Of a DNA stretch of 37,138 nt, positions 18,389-26,949 are shown one piece after another. The stretch is from Acidobacteriota bacterium (lineage in GTDB: Bacteria; Acidobacteriota; Terriglobia; Acidiferrales; UBA7541). Under the pieces are notes generated by a model. The model was not told the DNA's origin, did no database searches, and saw nothing but the letters and a program-made list of their open reading frames with translations. The number at the start of each line of letters is the position of its first letter. Positions within the stretch are counted from its first letter, which is position 1. Location: NCBI GenBank assembly GCA_003223215.1, contig QHYH01000168.1, forward strand, positions 1 through 37,138. Reading direction: 5' to 3'. The position numbers were made by a program, and so were the translations under genes.

Positions 18389-18685
18389 CTTCCTGACTCT
18401 CGTTAACGACAGAGACGAATCCGACGAGCGCAAATGATCCTTAACGTCATCGATTTGGGCGGTTTGATGCGAAACTGACTGACGCACCGATTTGACGCGG
18501 TATTCACGAGCCCATCCGCATAGTTCCGGTCCGCTTGCGCACCCCTCTCACAAATTTTTAACAATCGCGGCGGAATAACGCCGTGGGGATGGAAGTCTTA
18601 TCTGCGTGAGTCTGCTTTTGTCTTGTGCAGCCCGGTCTGAATCGGCTTGAACAAATTCAAATCTGTCCCCGAGGTGGTTACGCCC

Positions 18686-19967
18686 ATGAAGGGCAAGTAC
18701 ATTTCTATTCTCATCCTGCTCCTCGCAGTGGTAGCTATGGACATCGCAGTGATTGCGCGCGAGTACGCAACGGAAGCACCTGCCGGCTTTGATACGCCGA
18801 CGCTCGCGCAAAATCCCGGATCACAGAGCATCAGCGACGGCATCGCTCAGCCCCCCGGCGATACTTATGCTCTCGACCAAACGAAGTTTGAGCAAGACCA
18901 CGATGCCAGCACCGGATTTGGGGCCGGTATTCAATGCCAGGGCGTGCGCGGATTGTCACCAAAACCCCGTAAGCGGCGGGTCCAGCCAGTTCACGGAGAT
19001 CCGCGCCGGACACCTGGATAAGGACGGGAATTTTGTGGCTGCGACGGTACCCATTAACGATGGCGCAAGCACTATCGCCAACCGCTCTATCATCAATGAC
19101 CGCGCCCTCATTCCACAGGCGCAAGAGCGCATACCTAACACGGAAAACATCCGCGCCTTACGAGCCGCTCTCAACACATTGGGAGACGGCTTTGTCGAAG
19201 CAATTGACGACAACACTTTGTGGTCCATCGCTCAGCGTCAGATCGAACTCAGTAACGGCAGAATTCACGGCGAGGCGGTCGAAGTGCCTGTTCTGGAAGC
19301 GCCAGGACAATCGCGCATCGGACGCTTTGGCTGGAAAGATCAGCACATCAGTTTGCTTTCCTTCATCGGCGATGCCTATCTGAATGAAATGGGCGTGACG
19401 AACCGTCTGCGTCCCAAGGACGTCACGACGATTGGCAAGATTACTCTTGATCCCGAAGATGTTCCCGACAATCTTGGCCTGGCAGATATCGACCATTTCG
19501 CGCAATTTATCCGGGGCACGAAGGTTCCACCGCGCGGCGCGGCTCTCGCTGCAACTCCTGTCTCCCAAGCGGGCGAAAAGATCTTTGAAACGATCGGTTG
19601 CGCCACCTGCCACGTCAGCGCCATCGTCACCGCTCCTCCGAGAACTTCCATCAATGGCGGAGCGTTCACAGTACCGGAGGCCCTTGGCAACAAGATTATT
19701 CACCCTTACAGCGATTTTCTGCTCCATGACATTGGAACCGGCGATGGCATTGTCCAGAATCCTCCGGAAGACACAGCCAATAAACTGCGCACTGTGCCCC
19801 TCTGGGGATTGCGCATGCATCCCCGGCATATGCACGATCTCAAGTCGTTGACGTTGGAAGACGCCATCGAGCGCCACGGCGGTGAGGCCGAGCAGGAAAG
19901 GGATCGCTTCGGCCGCCTGAGTGCGGCAGAGAAACAAGCCCTTTTCACATTCTTAAACTCGCTCTAG
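18686..19967 (+). pseudogene. Di-haem DUF1111 protein (cytochrome c peroxidase-like), one frameshift
   Basis: From ATG 18686 (GAGGTGG upstream) the frame encodes a signal anchor (YISILILLLAVVAMDIAVIA) and continues to FEQDHDASTGFG. At TTTGGGG (18917-18923) one extra base moves the protein to the next frame, which resumes GPVFNARACADCHQNPVSGG and runs to the stop at 19967. The corrected protein would be 426 residues. Two CxxCH haem motifs are present (CADCH and CATCH). INDGASTIANRSIINDRA, NTLGDGFVEAIDD and SDFLLHDIGTGDG are typical of the DUF1111 di-haem oxidoreductase family, which is exported and related to MauG/cytochrome c peroxidases. The rest is undamaged, so this is either a recent loss or a homopolymer error. 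Confidence 0.85.
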
Positions 19968-20076
19968 CGCGAACCGACGCGATGTGATTTTGGAATAACA
20001 GCGCCCGCGCAGCGTAGAAAGCTGAGGTGACACCAAGGGTGGGTAAGGAATCAGTTCAAGCCTGTGCGCCAAAACG

Positions 20077-21344
20077 TTAGATCCCAAGGTTAGCTATTCT
20101 CGCTTGGAGGGTCGACCTCTTCATCCCAAGCCGCGCCGCCGCTCCTTGGGCACCCGAAATGATCCAATTCGATTGTTTAAGGGCATTGACGATCTGCTGA
20201 CGTTCTGTATCCTTGAGGACCTTGTCGAGCAGCACAATCGCGACCACTGGGAAGCCATTTACGCCATAACTTGCGAGTGTTTCGTCCGTAGTCATTGCAA
20301 CGCCGACCCCGGGTGCGGTCTCCGCTCGGGTTCTCTCCACAGATGCTTCGATATTGGAATGCGTCGGCGGATTTAGATTTGTAGGTTGTCAAAGCCGTAA
20401 CCACAAGCTTGTTCTTCCCGTATCGGTTCCGGAGCGTGTTCAAGTCAGACAGTTCACGCATACAGGGGGCACACCCCAGGAAGAAGAAAGAAAGCACCGC
20501 CACGCGGCCTGGTTGGATGAGACTGGATCCAGAGCTTCCATTCCACCCAACAGCCTTAAAACGGTGATGTCAAGTGCTGGGTGCATTTCCATATTTGCCC
20601 AGCGGAGGTCCTCGGCACCCCAGGTGTTTGTTTCCTCCGGCTGCGACTTCACGAAGCGATTCATTTCGTCGAGAATCTTCGCAGCACGTTCCGTATTTCC
20701 GGCCAGATAATATCTGTGCACCAAGTCCTAACCCGCTCTTAACATGCAACTAGTCAGCGAAGGAGACACTCCTTTCATGTCGGCCTTGGTGCGATCCAAC
20801 AGAATTGCGTACCGTTCGTCCGACCATCCGAGCGCTTTCTCCGGAGCCGTGCTTGCTTCATCATCGACCGCTACGTCGATCTGTGAATACACCGGCTCAA
20901 TCGGGTCTTCTTTGAGAATATTTTGGATTGTTGCCCACGAAGCTTCCCAGTTTCCGGTCGTTCGCATCTGTAGTACAGCGAGCAGGACGCGCGCGTCGGG
21001 TCCGTGCTCTAACTTTTGGCCTTGAAGGTAACGCTGCACCGCCAGAAGGGCCTTCGGATAGTTCGCTTCACATAGTTTCGCCAGCCAGTACAGTTCTACA
21101 GTTCTTCGCCGGACACGGTATCAAGCGAAAAACGAGGACAGAGTGCCTTCCCACGTTCCTCAACGATATTACCGGGCAGCGTCTTAGTGGCTGGTTGCTT
21201 GTGTGCACGCAGCGCTGCTTCCCATTCGGTCAACGGTTGTCGAGCAAACTGATACGCCTCAGAGGGCTTTGTGAATGCTGGCGGATCAAGGGAGGATTGC
21301 CCAGTCAAAAAGGTCAGTACGCAAAGCGGCCATAAAAGCTTCAC
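20077..21344 (-). pseudogene. Decayed thioredoxin-fold protein fused to a Fis-type HTH
   Basis: Reading from GTG 21344 gives a signal peptide (KLLWPLCVLTFLTGQSS). After an 8 bp tandem duplication at 21089-21104 that shifts the frame, a helical region with TPR-like character follows (LLAVQRYLQGQKLEHGPDAR, ERAAKILDEMNRFVKSQ), with an in-frame TAG near 20730. Near 20530 another shift leads into a thioredoxin/TlpA-like domain with the active-site motif CAPC (LSFFFLGCAPCMRELSDLNT). A further shift near 20380 continues to YGVNGFPVVAIV, the cis-Pro strand. There the thioredoxin homology ends and joins, in frame, TERQQIVNALKQSNWIISGA to GMKRSTLQARIANLGI, the C-terminal Fis-type HTH of NtrC-family regulators. 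The locus is non-functional as read. The fusion suggests a deletion between two genes. Confidence 0.7.
21089..21104 (-). repeat. 8 bp tandem duplication causing a frameshift
   Basis: GAACTGTA occurs twice in tandem on the minus strand. With one copy removed, the reading frame GEELYWLAKLCEANYPKALL becomes continuous between the two halves of the thioredoxin-fold gene. Confidence 0.8.
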
Positions 21345-21476
21345 GGTCCTTACCCCCGACGAAGAATCACGATGCCGCAGAATCGTCTTCGGTTGCCCAA
21401 CAGTCCTGGTAAACGAGAAAGGACATAGCAATGGAACCATGCAAGAGAAAGGATGGCTCGTATCGAGCGTTCGTCA

Positions 21477-21782
21477 CTAGTCGTGCAGGTCACGCTCATA
21501 ATAAACTTTCGGTCCTATATCATTTCGTACAGCGTCCAGCAGCTCATCGAACATTGTCCTGATTTCGTCCTTCCAGCGTTCTTCATGTGTGCTTCTCCAC
21601 GACGGTAAACGCAAAAGCAGCAGAACGATGATGACAGCCAGTTCTTTCTCCACGGTCGTCATAGTCTCAAATTTACTGCCGTACTCAGACCAAGCTGCAA
21701 TGCCCACGACTATCAGCACAGCAATGAATATGCCTGCACCGAGATAACGCTTCCACGGTTTAGGTTTAGATTTATTCCTCAT
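21477..21782 (-). CDS. Small membrane protein
   Basis: 101 residues. ATG 21782 is preceded by a strong AGGAGG six bases upstream, which makes the gene convincing. A basic N-terminus (RNKSKPKPWKRY) leads into two membrane helices (LGAGIFIAVLIVVGIAAW and EKELAVIIVLLLLRLPSW), then a charged helical tail (ERWKDEIRTMFDELLDAVRN). The topology would put both ends on the same side of the membrane, probably the cytoplasm. No family is recognised. It lies 132 bp upstream of the decayed thioredoxin-fold gene on the same strand. Confidence 0.7.
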   Translation of the reverse strand: MRNKSKPKPWKRYLGAGIFIAVLIVVGIAAWSEYGSKFETMTTVEKELAVIIVLLLLRLPSWRSTHEERWKDEIRTMFDELLDAVRNDIGPKVYYERDLHD

Positions 21783-22095
21783 CGTGCCCTCCTAGGTTTG
21801 AGGGCTGGATTCTGCGGCCCGTTACGAGTTGCCATCATTTTGCCCCTCTACTGTCCCGTATACGGCCTGCTAATTGCCGAAAGCATACCACGGCCCAGGA
21901 GCAGCGGGTGTGTTATCCCGGTCCAATGATCGATTAACGAAGCGGCGTCTGGCTGTGAGTGAGATTTGCATCACAAGACCGCCCGCACAACCTTGTTTGC
22001 GCAATCCAAATCAGACGCTCTGGACCGCCCCGCGTCTGGGGATGTGGTTGAACAGCCTCCGGCCCCAGTCCCGCAGGTTACGGGGAGAATTTGCC
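21783..22095. other. Intergenic region, nothing recognised
   Basis: No coding frame with a start and ribosome-binding site was found. The stretch separates divergent genes and may hold their promoters, but no clear promoter hexamers stand out. Confidence 0.3.
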
Positions 22096-22236
22096 ATGAC
22101 TTACTGCAAGTCCTTGATCTCCGTCCTGGTCATACTTTGTTTACTTCCAATCGCGACACTGGGGCAAACGGCTCCTACGGCTCAGAACTAGCCAGGCCCT
22201 CTAGGCAAGCTCATTGATGTTGGCGTGTCCCTACCG
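22096..22236 (+). pseudogene. N-terminal stump of an exported protein (possibly alpha/beta hydrolase)
   Basis: ATG 22096 (GGGGAG upstream) encodes a signal peptide (LISVLVILCLLPIATLGQTA) and stops at TAG 22189-22191 after PTAQN. The same frame continues past the stop with PGPLGKLIDVGVSL, which resembles the segment that follows the signal peptide in some acidobacterial alpha/beta hydrolases. The similarity then fades towards the transposase gene. I read it as an exported-protein gene truncated by the insertion. The hydrolase assignment rests on a short motif and is weak. Confidence 0.35.
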
Positions 22237-22299
22237 AAAACCCCATCCGCTTTGAGAACACAAGCTTTGCAACGATTCATGCGATCATAGCAACCCACG

Positions 22300-23326
22300 A
22301 TGAACTCCGTCCTCATTGCCTTTTTTGCTGTACTTGCCTCAAGTTTTCGAACCAGCGCTTCTCTGCGGGCCGAGATACTCGCCCTTCGCCACCAATTGGC
22401 GGTTCTTCAGGCCAACGCGCCGCGTCGTTTGTGCCTCAAGCGTTCCGACCGCGTGCTATGGATTCTGTTGTCGCGATGGTTTCCGGGCTGGCGCCAATGT
22501 CTGCGAATCGTTCAACCTGCAACAGTAATCGCTTGGCACCGCAGAGCCTTTGCGTTGTATTGGAGCCGGAAATCACGGCGCTGGCCGGGAAGGCCGCAAG
22601 TAACGGCAGAGATTCGTGCTTTGATCCGGCACATGAGCCGGACCAATCCAGTGGGGAGCGCCGCGTATTCATGGGGAACTGCTTAAGTTAGGAATCGAAA
22701 TTGCGGAATCCACGGTTGGCAAATACCTGCCGCATCGCCGCAAGCCGCCTTCACAGACCTGGCGGGCATTCCTGAGTAATCACCTCGCCGAGATGGCCTC
22801 CATGGACTTCTTCACCGTGCCAACGGCAACGTTTCGAGTTCTGTTTGTGTTGGTTGTCCTATCGCACGCTCGTCGCCGCATCGTGCACTTTGCCGTGACG
22901 GAACATCCCACGCAGGAGTGGACGTTACAGCAACTTCGGGAAGCGTTTCCCTGGAACCAGTCACCGCAGTATCTGCTGCGCGACCGCGATGCAATTTATG
23001 GCGAACACTTGGTGGCCGTCATCGAGGGCATGGGAATAGAGGAGGTACTAACCGCGCCGCGATCGCCCTGGCAGAATCCATACGTAGAAAGGCTAGTGGG
23101 CTCAATTCGGCGGGAATGCCTGGATCATATCGTTGTGTGGAACCAGAGGTCGTTACGCCGGATTCTGCAAAGCTATTTTGCTTACTACGAGCACTCGCGC
23201 ACGCACCTGGCGTTGGCCAAGGATTCGCCAGAACCGAGAGCCGTGGAAACGCGGGAGCAAGGCCGCATCGTATCCATTCCTCAAGTCGTCGGCTTGCACC
23301 ATCGCTACCGGCGACAGGCTGCTTAG
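22300..23326 (+). mobile_element. Insertion sequence with rve-type DDE transposase, frameshifted
   Basis: A single transposase of about 342 residues is present with one frameshift. The N-terminal frame (FRTSASLRAEILALRHQLAV to ALIRHMSRTNP) holds a helix-turn-helix region. Near 22650 two bases are missing, and the frame continues WGAPRIHGELLKLGIEIAES into the integrase core. The DDE residues are visible: Asp in MASMDFFTVPT, Asp in YLLRDRDAIYG and Glu in SPWQNPYVERLVGSIRREC. The end, SIPQVVGLHHRYRRQAA, matches the C-terminus I associate with IS3/IS481-like transposases common in this phylum. Terminal inverted repeats and a target duplication were not recognised, so the ends are those of the gene. 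The element seems inserted beside an exported-protein stump at 22096. Confidence 0.8.
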
Positions 23327-23705
23327 GCACCGCCGCAAAATAAGAGGGTCCGATCTGAGAGTTTTGTCGGCGCTGCTGACTCTCAATATCGAACTCTGCG
23401 CAACTCCTCTCGGTTCGCCCCCTCTTGTTCACGACAAAAGCCCCCGCGGATGTGCCCAGCTGAGCTTCGCTCCAAGGCCATCCGCAGATGAGTATTGCCA
23501 ACCCCAGCCCCCGTTGCGATTTTTGGTAATCACACCTCCAACAATTGCGAGTATAGCAATTGGGCTTTATTCGCTCAGGTGGACTCGCCCAACTGTGAAA
23601 CAGCACGACCCTGAGTTCGAACGATCTGCCGCTCACGTCTTTGTTCGGTTTACCAAGCGCTGGACTCGGCGGGAGTATGGGCGGTGGGTCGTATCGGCCC
23701 ATGCT
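23327..23705. other. Intergenic region after the transposase
   Basis: About 380 bp probably including the right end of the insertion sequence. A long minus-strand frame crosses it but has no start signal and is mainly the shadow of the transposase. A self-complementary AATTGCGAGTATAGCAATT lies at about 23542-23560. Nothing else was recognised. Confidence 0.3.
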
Positions 23706-24039
23706 TCAACGTCCAGCCTTCGCAGATCGAACTCTTATTTCGTCCGCGAGGTTCTGGCAGTTCGGTAGATAAAGAAGTTTGTCCGGCTGTTCTCCATCCG
23801 CGACCGTTTTGAGGTATTTGTGGGCATGAATCCATAGCCACGATGACCTCAAACCGTCGGCCCCCGGCTCTCTCTACGTAGAAAACAGCAATTCCGTCCT
23901 CGATCTGTGAAATAGCCTCGTCTTGGGTGAGTGACCAATGACACCCGTCCGGCTTGATCCCACAAATCGCTTGGATTAGCTCATGGGTGTCGGATCGGTC
24001 GGTCTTGACGACGTGCCGCACGCGGAGGCATGGAGCCAT
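23706..24039 (-). pseudogene. DUF3892-family protein with a small indel
   Basis: ATG 24039 has AGGAGG seven bases upstream. The frame reads MAPCLRVRHVVKTDRSDTHE, then IQAICGIKPDGCHWSLTQDE and FYVERAGGRRFEVIVAMD, which closely parallels the N-terminal half of the protein at 24948. At 23830/23831 two bases are missing relative to that paralogue (GTTCATGCC expected). The other frame continues AHKYLKTVADGEQPDKLLYL to a stop at 23706. Restored, it would be a 111-residue stand-alone DUF3892 protein ending in the usual PNC motif region. The family has no known biochemical role. It lies downstream of its paralogue on the same strand, separated by about 295 bp. Confidence 0.75.
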
Positions 24040-24075
24040 TTTGCCCCTCCTCAGTATTTCCATTGCGAACCTTGA

Positions 24076-24333
24076 GCCGGACCCTTCAAATCAGCTTCGA
24101 ACGCTGGAAGCGGAAGTACTTGTAGGGGTATCCGTGGGAACAATGCCGTAAGCGTATACCTACGAATCTTAGATGTCCAGCTACAAACTCTCCCTCCCGG
24201 CTCTCCGAGCCTCGCCGATGCAACTTACCCCTCGAATCGATCCGGTTCGCCCGGTGAATACATCATTCAAAATGAGGAAACGGGAGAGCGCGTGGTTATT
24301 ACTTCAAACGGGGGTGGAGGGCATGTTCGCTAA
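24076..24333 (+). pseudogene. Possible coding remnant
   Basis: A plus-strand frame is open for 85 codons after a TGA at 24073 but has no ATG, GTG or TTG start. The last part, GSPGEYIIQNEETGERVVIT followed by SNGGGGHVR and a stop, looks like real protein. It may be the 3' end of a lost gene. No family is recognised. Confidence 0.25.
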
Positions 24334-24948
24334 TCAGGACGAATAGCGAAACCTGTTTATCAATGCTCCCAGTCGCGGACGATCTTCCTCAGTTACGGCT
24401 GTGAATTTCAATGCCAATCCACTACCCGGCTCCGTACGCTTCACAACTGCGTCGGCCCTGATCTGTCCCTCCTGGACAAGAAATTCAAGCTTGACCGTCG
24501 AACCCATACTCCTTGACTTGGCTGTTTCGACAAACAGACCATCCAGGCTCAGATTCCGAACTCGTGAAATGTCTTCAAGTCCAAAACAGCACCAATCGAC
24601 GAAGACGCCGTCGTGCGTCTCGACTCGGGGGGTGAACCTCCTAGATGTATGCACGACGTAAGGACATTCCGGGAGAAACAGAAGTTGGTCAGGTTGATGT
24701 GTATCCGCGACCGTCTTGAGGTACCTGTGGGCGTGAACATCCATTGCGACGATTACGTCATATCGCTTGTCTTTAGGTCCCTCTATGTAAAACGCACAAA
24801 TCCCATTCTCGACCTGGGAAACTGCGTCCTCGTGCGTTAGCGTCCAATGACTTCCATCTCGCGTCAGCCCACAAATCCATTTGATGCGCTGATGTGAGCC
24901 CGTTCGCTCAGTCCTCACGATGGATCGTATATGGAGGTATCGAGCCAT
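24334..24948 (-). CDS. DUF3892-PilZ fusion protein
   Basis: 204 residues. Residues 1-97 form a DUF3892 module (TGSHQRIKWICGLTRDGSHW, AVSQVENGICAFYIEG, HRYLKTVADTHQPDQLLFLP, ending ECP). Residues about 103-201 form a PilZ-like domain: an Arg-rich entry (SRRFTPR), then NLSLDGLFVETAKSRSMGST, which holds the N-x-S-x-x-G motif, then KLEFLVQEGQIRADAVVKRT and SGLALKFTAVTEEDRPRL. PilZ domains often bind cyclic di-GMP through an RxxxR motif plus D/NxSxxG. Here the second motif is clear, while RRFTPR only approximates the first, so binding is uncertain. The start is ATG 24948 with GGGAGG upstream. It is intact, unlike its shorter paralogue at 24039. It may couple a DUF3892 function to second-messenger signalling; that is inference. 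Confidence 0.72.
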   Translation of the reverse strand: MARYLHIRSIVRTERTGSHQRIKWICGLTRDGSHWTLTHEDAVSQVENGICAFYIEGPKDKRYDVIVAMDVHAHRYLKTVADTHQPDQLLFLPECPYVVHTSRRFTPRVETHDGVFVDWCCFGLEDISRVRNLSLDGLFVETAKSRSMGSTVKLEFLVQEGQIRADAVVKRTEPGSGLALKFTAVTEEDRPRLGALINRFRYSS

Positions 24949-25053
24949 GGTTCCTAGCCTCCCGACGATTCCAAACCCGTGGATATCGGGTCGTTTTCCA
25001 CAGAGGCTCTATCACCTGGGAAGGAAGGCCAATCCAGCAAACACTGTGTGTTC

Positions 25054-25075
25054 GGCTAGGGTTTGTACCCTAGCC
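25054..25075. repeat. Perfect 9 bp hairpin
   Basis: GGCTAGGGT and ACCCTAGCC flank a TTGT tetraloop. No T-run follows on either strand, so it is not a typical intrinsic terminator. It may be a protein-binding palindrome in the gap between the DUF3892-PilZ and Hsp20 genes. Confidence 0.7.
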
Positions 25076-25306
25076 AGAGACCTGAGGGGGCTATAGGTGT
25101 TCCTGCTGGACAAGATTTTGCAGGCTCCTGATCCGGCGATACTGGACTGTTCAAATCGAGTCCATTTCTCCGCTCCGATCCGAATCCGGACCCCGATGCC
25201 CGAGACAAATGGCAGCGGCAAATTTTCATTCGGAGGGCGGCAGGGAGTCTCGCGGTCTTCAATGCGGGATGGTGGCTGGATGGAATTTTTGCGTACCACA
25301 CCTCAC

Positions 25307-25326
25307 TTGACAATCAGAAGTATAAT
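25307..25326 (+). promoter_or_regulatory. Consensus -35 and -10 hexamers with abnormal spacing
   Basis: TTGACA (25307-25312) and TATAAT (25321-25326) are both perfect, but only 8 bases separate them instead of about 17, so they cannot act as one sigma70 promoter. They lie about 160 bp upstream of the Hsp20 start. The TATAAT could work with a weaker upstream element. Confidence 0.25.
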
Positions 25327-25483
25327 TTGAGGCGTCGGAAGGCCAAGCCAGATTCCGGCTCAGTCGTTCCGACCGCGTAGCCCCTCAGGAAAACCTACAC
25401 GCTGGCTAGCAGTGCACCAGCCCCCAGCCTTCGACTGGCTGCACCGTCATCCAGACAAATAAGACTCGAAAGGAGAATTTCAA

Positions 25484-25996
25484 ATGTCCCCACAGTCCGC
25501 CACAGCGCTGCAGCCCGTCAAAGGACCAGCACAGACGAGTATCTTCAACCGGATGGAGGAGCTTCACCATGCAATTGCCCGAAGAGCGTTCGAGATTTTT
25601 GAAGGCAAGGGCCGATGGCCCGGTCGTGAATTGGATGATTGGCTGCGTGCTGAATCCGAGCTGCTTCACCCCATGCACCTTGAACTCATGGAGTCGGATA
25701 ACCATGTTACCGTTCGGGCCGAGGTACCTGGTTTCAGCGCCAAGGAGCTTGAAATTAACGTCGAACCTCGACGCTTGACCATCAGCGGAAAACGCGAAAC
25801 CAAGGACGAAGCCAAGAAGGGCAACACCGTTTATTCCGAGTTGTGCGCAGGCGAGATTTTGCGGGTAGTTGACCTGCCGACAGAGGTCGATATTTCCAAC
25901 GCGGCCGCGACGCTGAAGGACGGCATCCTTAACATCAAGATGACAAAGACTCCGACTCCGAAGTCAGTTCGCGTTGAACTGAAAACTGCTGGTTAA
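25484..25996 (+). CDS. Small heat-shock protein (Hsp20) with DUF2934-like N-terminus
   Basis: 170 residues. Residues about 28-61 (AIARRAFEIFEGKGRWPGRE then LDDWLRAESELL) match the DUF2934 helical pattern. Residues about 66-168 are the alpha-crystallin domain (ELMESDNHVTVRAEVPGFSA, INVEPRRLTISGKRE, VDLPTEVDISNAAATLKDGI), with the G-x-L motif at GILNIKM. Hsp20 proteins are ATP-independent holdases that keep unfolding proteins soluble in the cytoplasm. A C-terminal I-x-I motif is not obvious, which may affect oligomer assembly. The start is supported by AAAGGAG about nine bases upstream of ATG 25484. It is a single gene with a 160 bp leader; no CIRCE-type repeat was seen. Confidence 0.92.
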   Translation: MSPQSATALQPVKGPAQTSIFNRMEELHHAIARRAFEIFEGKGRWPGRELDDWLRAESELLHPMHLELMESDNHVTVRAEVPGFSAKELEINVEPRRLTISGKRETKDEAKKGNTVYSELCAGEILRVVDLPTEVDISNAAATLKDGILNIKMTKTPTPKSVRVELKTAG

Positions 25997-26785
25997 GGAA
26001 CGCCAAAGGGAACGAGGAGACTTTTGTGCCCCAATCTGACTTGGGTCCCTTTCCAAGCTGACGGGATTCCGTAGAATTCTTTCGCGCTGTTGAAGCGCTA
26101 CCAGCAGCCCAAGTGCTTTGCCGTAGGCTGCTATCGCTCCAGCTAGACTGTGAAATTCTGGAGAGTCCTTCGCAGCCTTCCTGTCCATGGCGAATTACTG
26201 AATTGGGCCAAAATTAGGTGTTTTTTCGGGTTTTGATACCATGCCTGGATGCGCGATGTCCTCATCCCTTTGTCAGAGGCGGTGAGCGACTGGGCCATTT
26301 TAGCGGTCCATTTAGGGCCACCCCTTTCCCTCTTGTCGAGGATCTCAGAACGGTCCTCGCCGTGAAGGGTTCGCTTCGCCGCGCAACGCCGGCGCGCCCT
26401 TGACCGCTGCGGGCCGTTCTGAGAGAACACCCCCTTCCAAGAGGGAAAGGGGCAGAGTGAAAAGTAACCAGACCACCGCTGTTTTGGCCCCTTTTTCCAC
26501 CGCCATCGACACATGATTCATTTGATTGTCACCGTCGTCCGGCTTGCACGCCCGGGAGGCCTCCGTTCCGTCCTTGCCGAGTCGCAGCAGTTCGCAAAAC
26601 CGTTTAAGGCTCTCACTGGCAGGGACGGCGCCATCTCGTGCATCCGCATTAGCCAAGAAGCGGGGCGCGTCGTCTAGCAGGTAAGTGTCTTCGGCGCCGC
26701 CAGGGGCATAAGCCCAAGCGCCGTAAGAGCGCCAGCCAGAGATCGATCGGCCAATTTTCTCTCGCACCCACAAGATAAGTCCTTC
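25997..26785. other. Long non-coding stretch between Hsp20 and small zinc-ribbon genes
   Basis: About 790 bp containing the palindrome described at 26321-26452. A minus-strand frame from ATG 26188 (74 codons, FHSLAGAIAAYGKALGLLVA) is helical but has no ribosome-binding site and runs into the Hsp20 gene. Longer minus-strand frames across 26143-26773 mostly read through the palindrome and lack motifs. I find no supported gene. Confidence 0.4.
26321..26452. repeat. Long imperfect palindrome (132 bp)
   Basis: Outer arms CCCCTTTCCCTCTTG (26321-26335) and CAAGAGGGAAAGGGG (26438-26452) are perfectly complementary over 15 bp. Inner arms CTCAGAACGG (26344-26353) and CCGTTCTGAG (26414-26423) pair over 10 bp, and a third pair (AAGGGTTCGC with GCGCGCCCTT) pairs 8 of 10 near the apex. 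AAAGGGGC in the right outer arm (26446-26453) can also pair with GCCCCTTT at 26488-26495, an alternative hairpin. No coding frame fits. It could be a miniature inverted-repeat element or a structured RNA. Confidence 0.75.
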
Positions 26786-26938
26786 ATGCTGTCGCTGGGA
26801 TGGCCAGTATTGCGCAGCGCGCTAAAATGCCCGGAATGCGAGGGTCGATTAAAAAAGATGCCGGAGCCGGGCGAACCGCTAGGGCCTGTTTTTGGATTCT
26901 GGCCGACATCCATCAGTGAAGGCGGGTGGATGGAATGA
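26786..26938 (+). CDS. Tiny zinc-ribbon-like protein
   Basis: 50 residues from ATG 26786: MLSLGWPVLRSALKCPECEG, RLKKMPEPGEPLGPVFGFWP, then SISEGGWME. The CPEC pair is a typical zinc-knuckle half. Proximity to the next Cys-containing gene (11 nt between stop and start) suggests translational coupling. The frame is open upstream to about 26678 without another ATG, so it may be the 3' end of a longer gene. No clear ribosome-binding site precedes the ATG. Confidence 0.35.
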   Translation: MLSLGWPVLRSALKCPECEGRLKKMPEPGEPLGPVFGFWPTSISEGGWME

Positions 26939-26949
26939 GGGAGGATGAA

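Noticed and set aside
18246-18437. 63-codon plus-strand frame
   Set aside because: It reads across the tRNA 3' end and has no ribosome-binding site.
23019-23702. 227-codon minus-strand frame
   Set aside because: Half of it is the antisense shadow of the transposase core, and the rest lacks a start signal and any motif.
26143-26773. Minus-strand frames through the 132 bp palindrome
   Set aside because: The apparent hydrophobic stretch (TAVVWLLFTLPLSLLEGGVL) comes from reading through the palindrome arm; no start signal or homology is visible.
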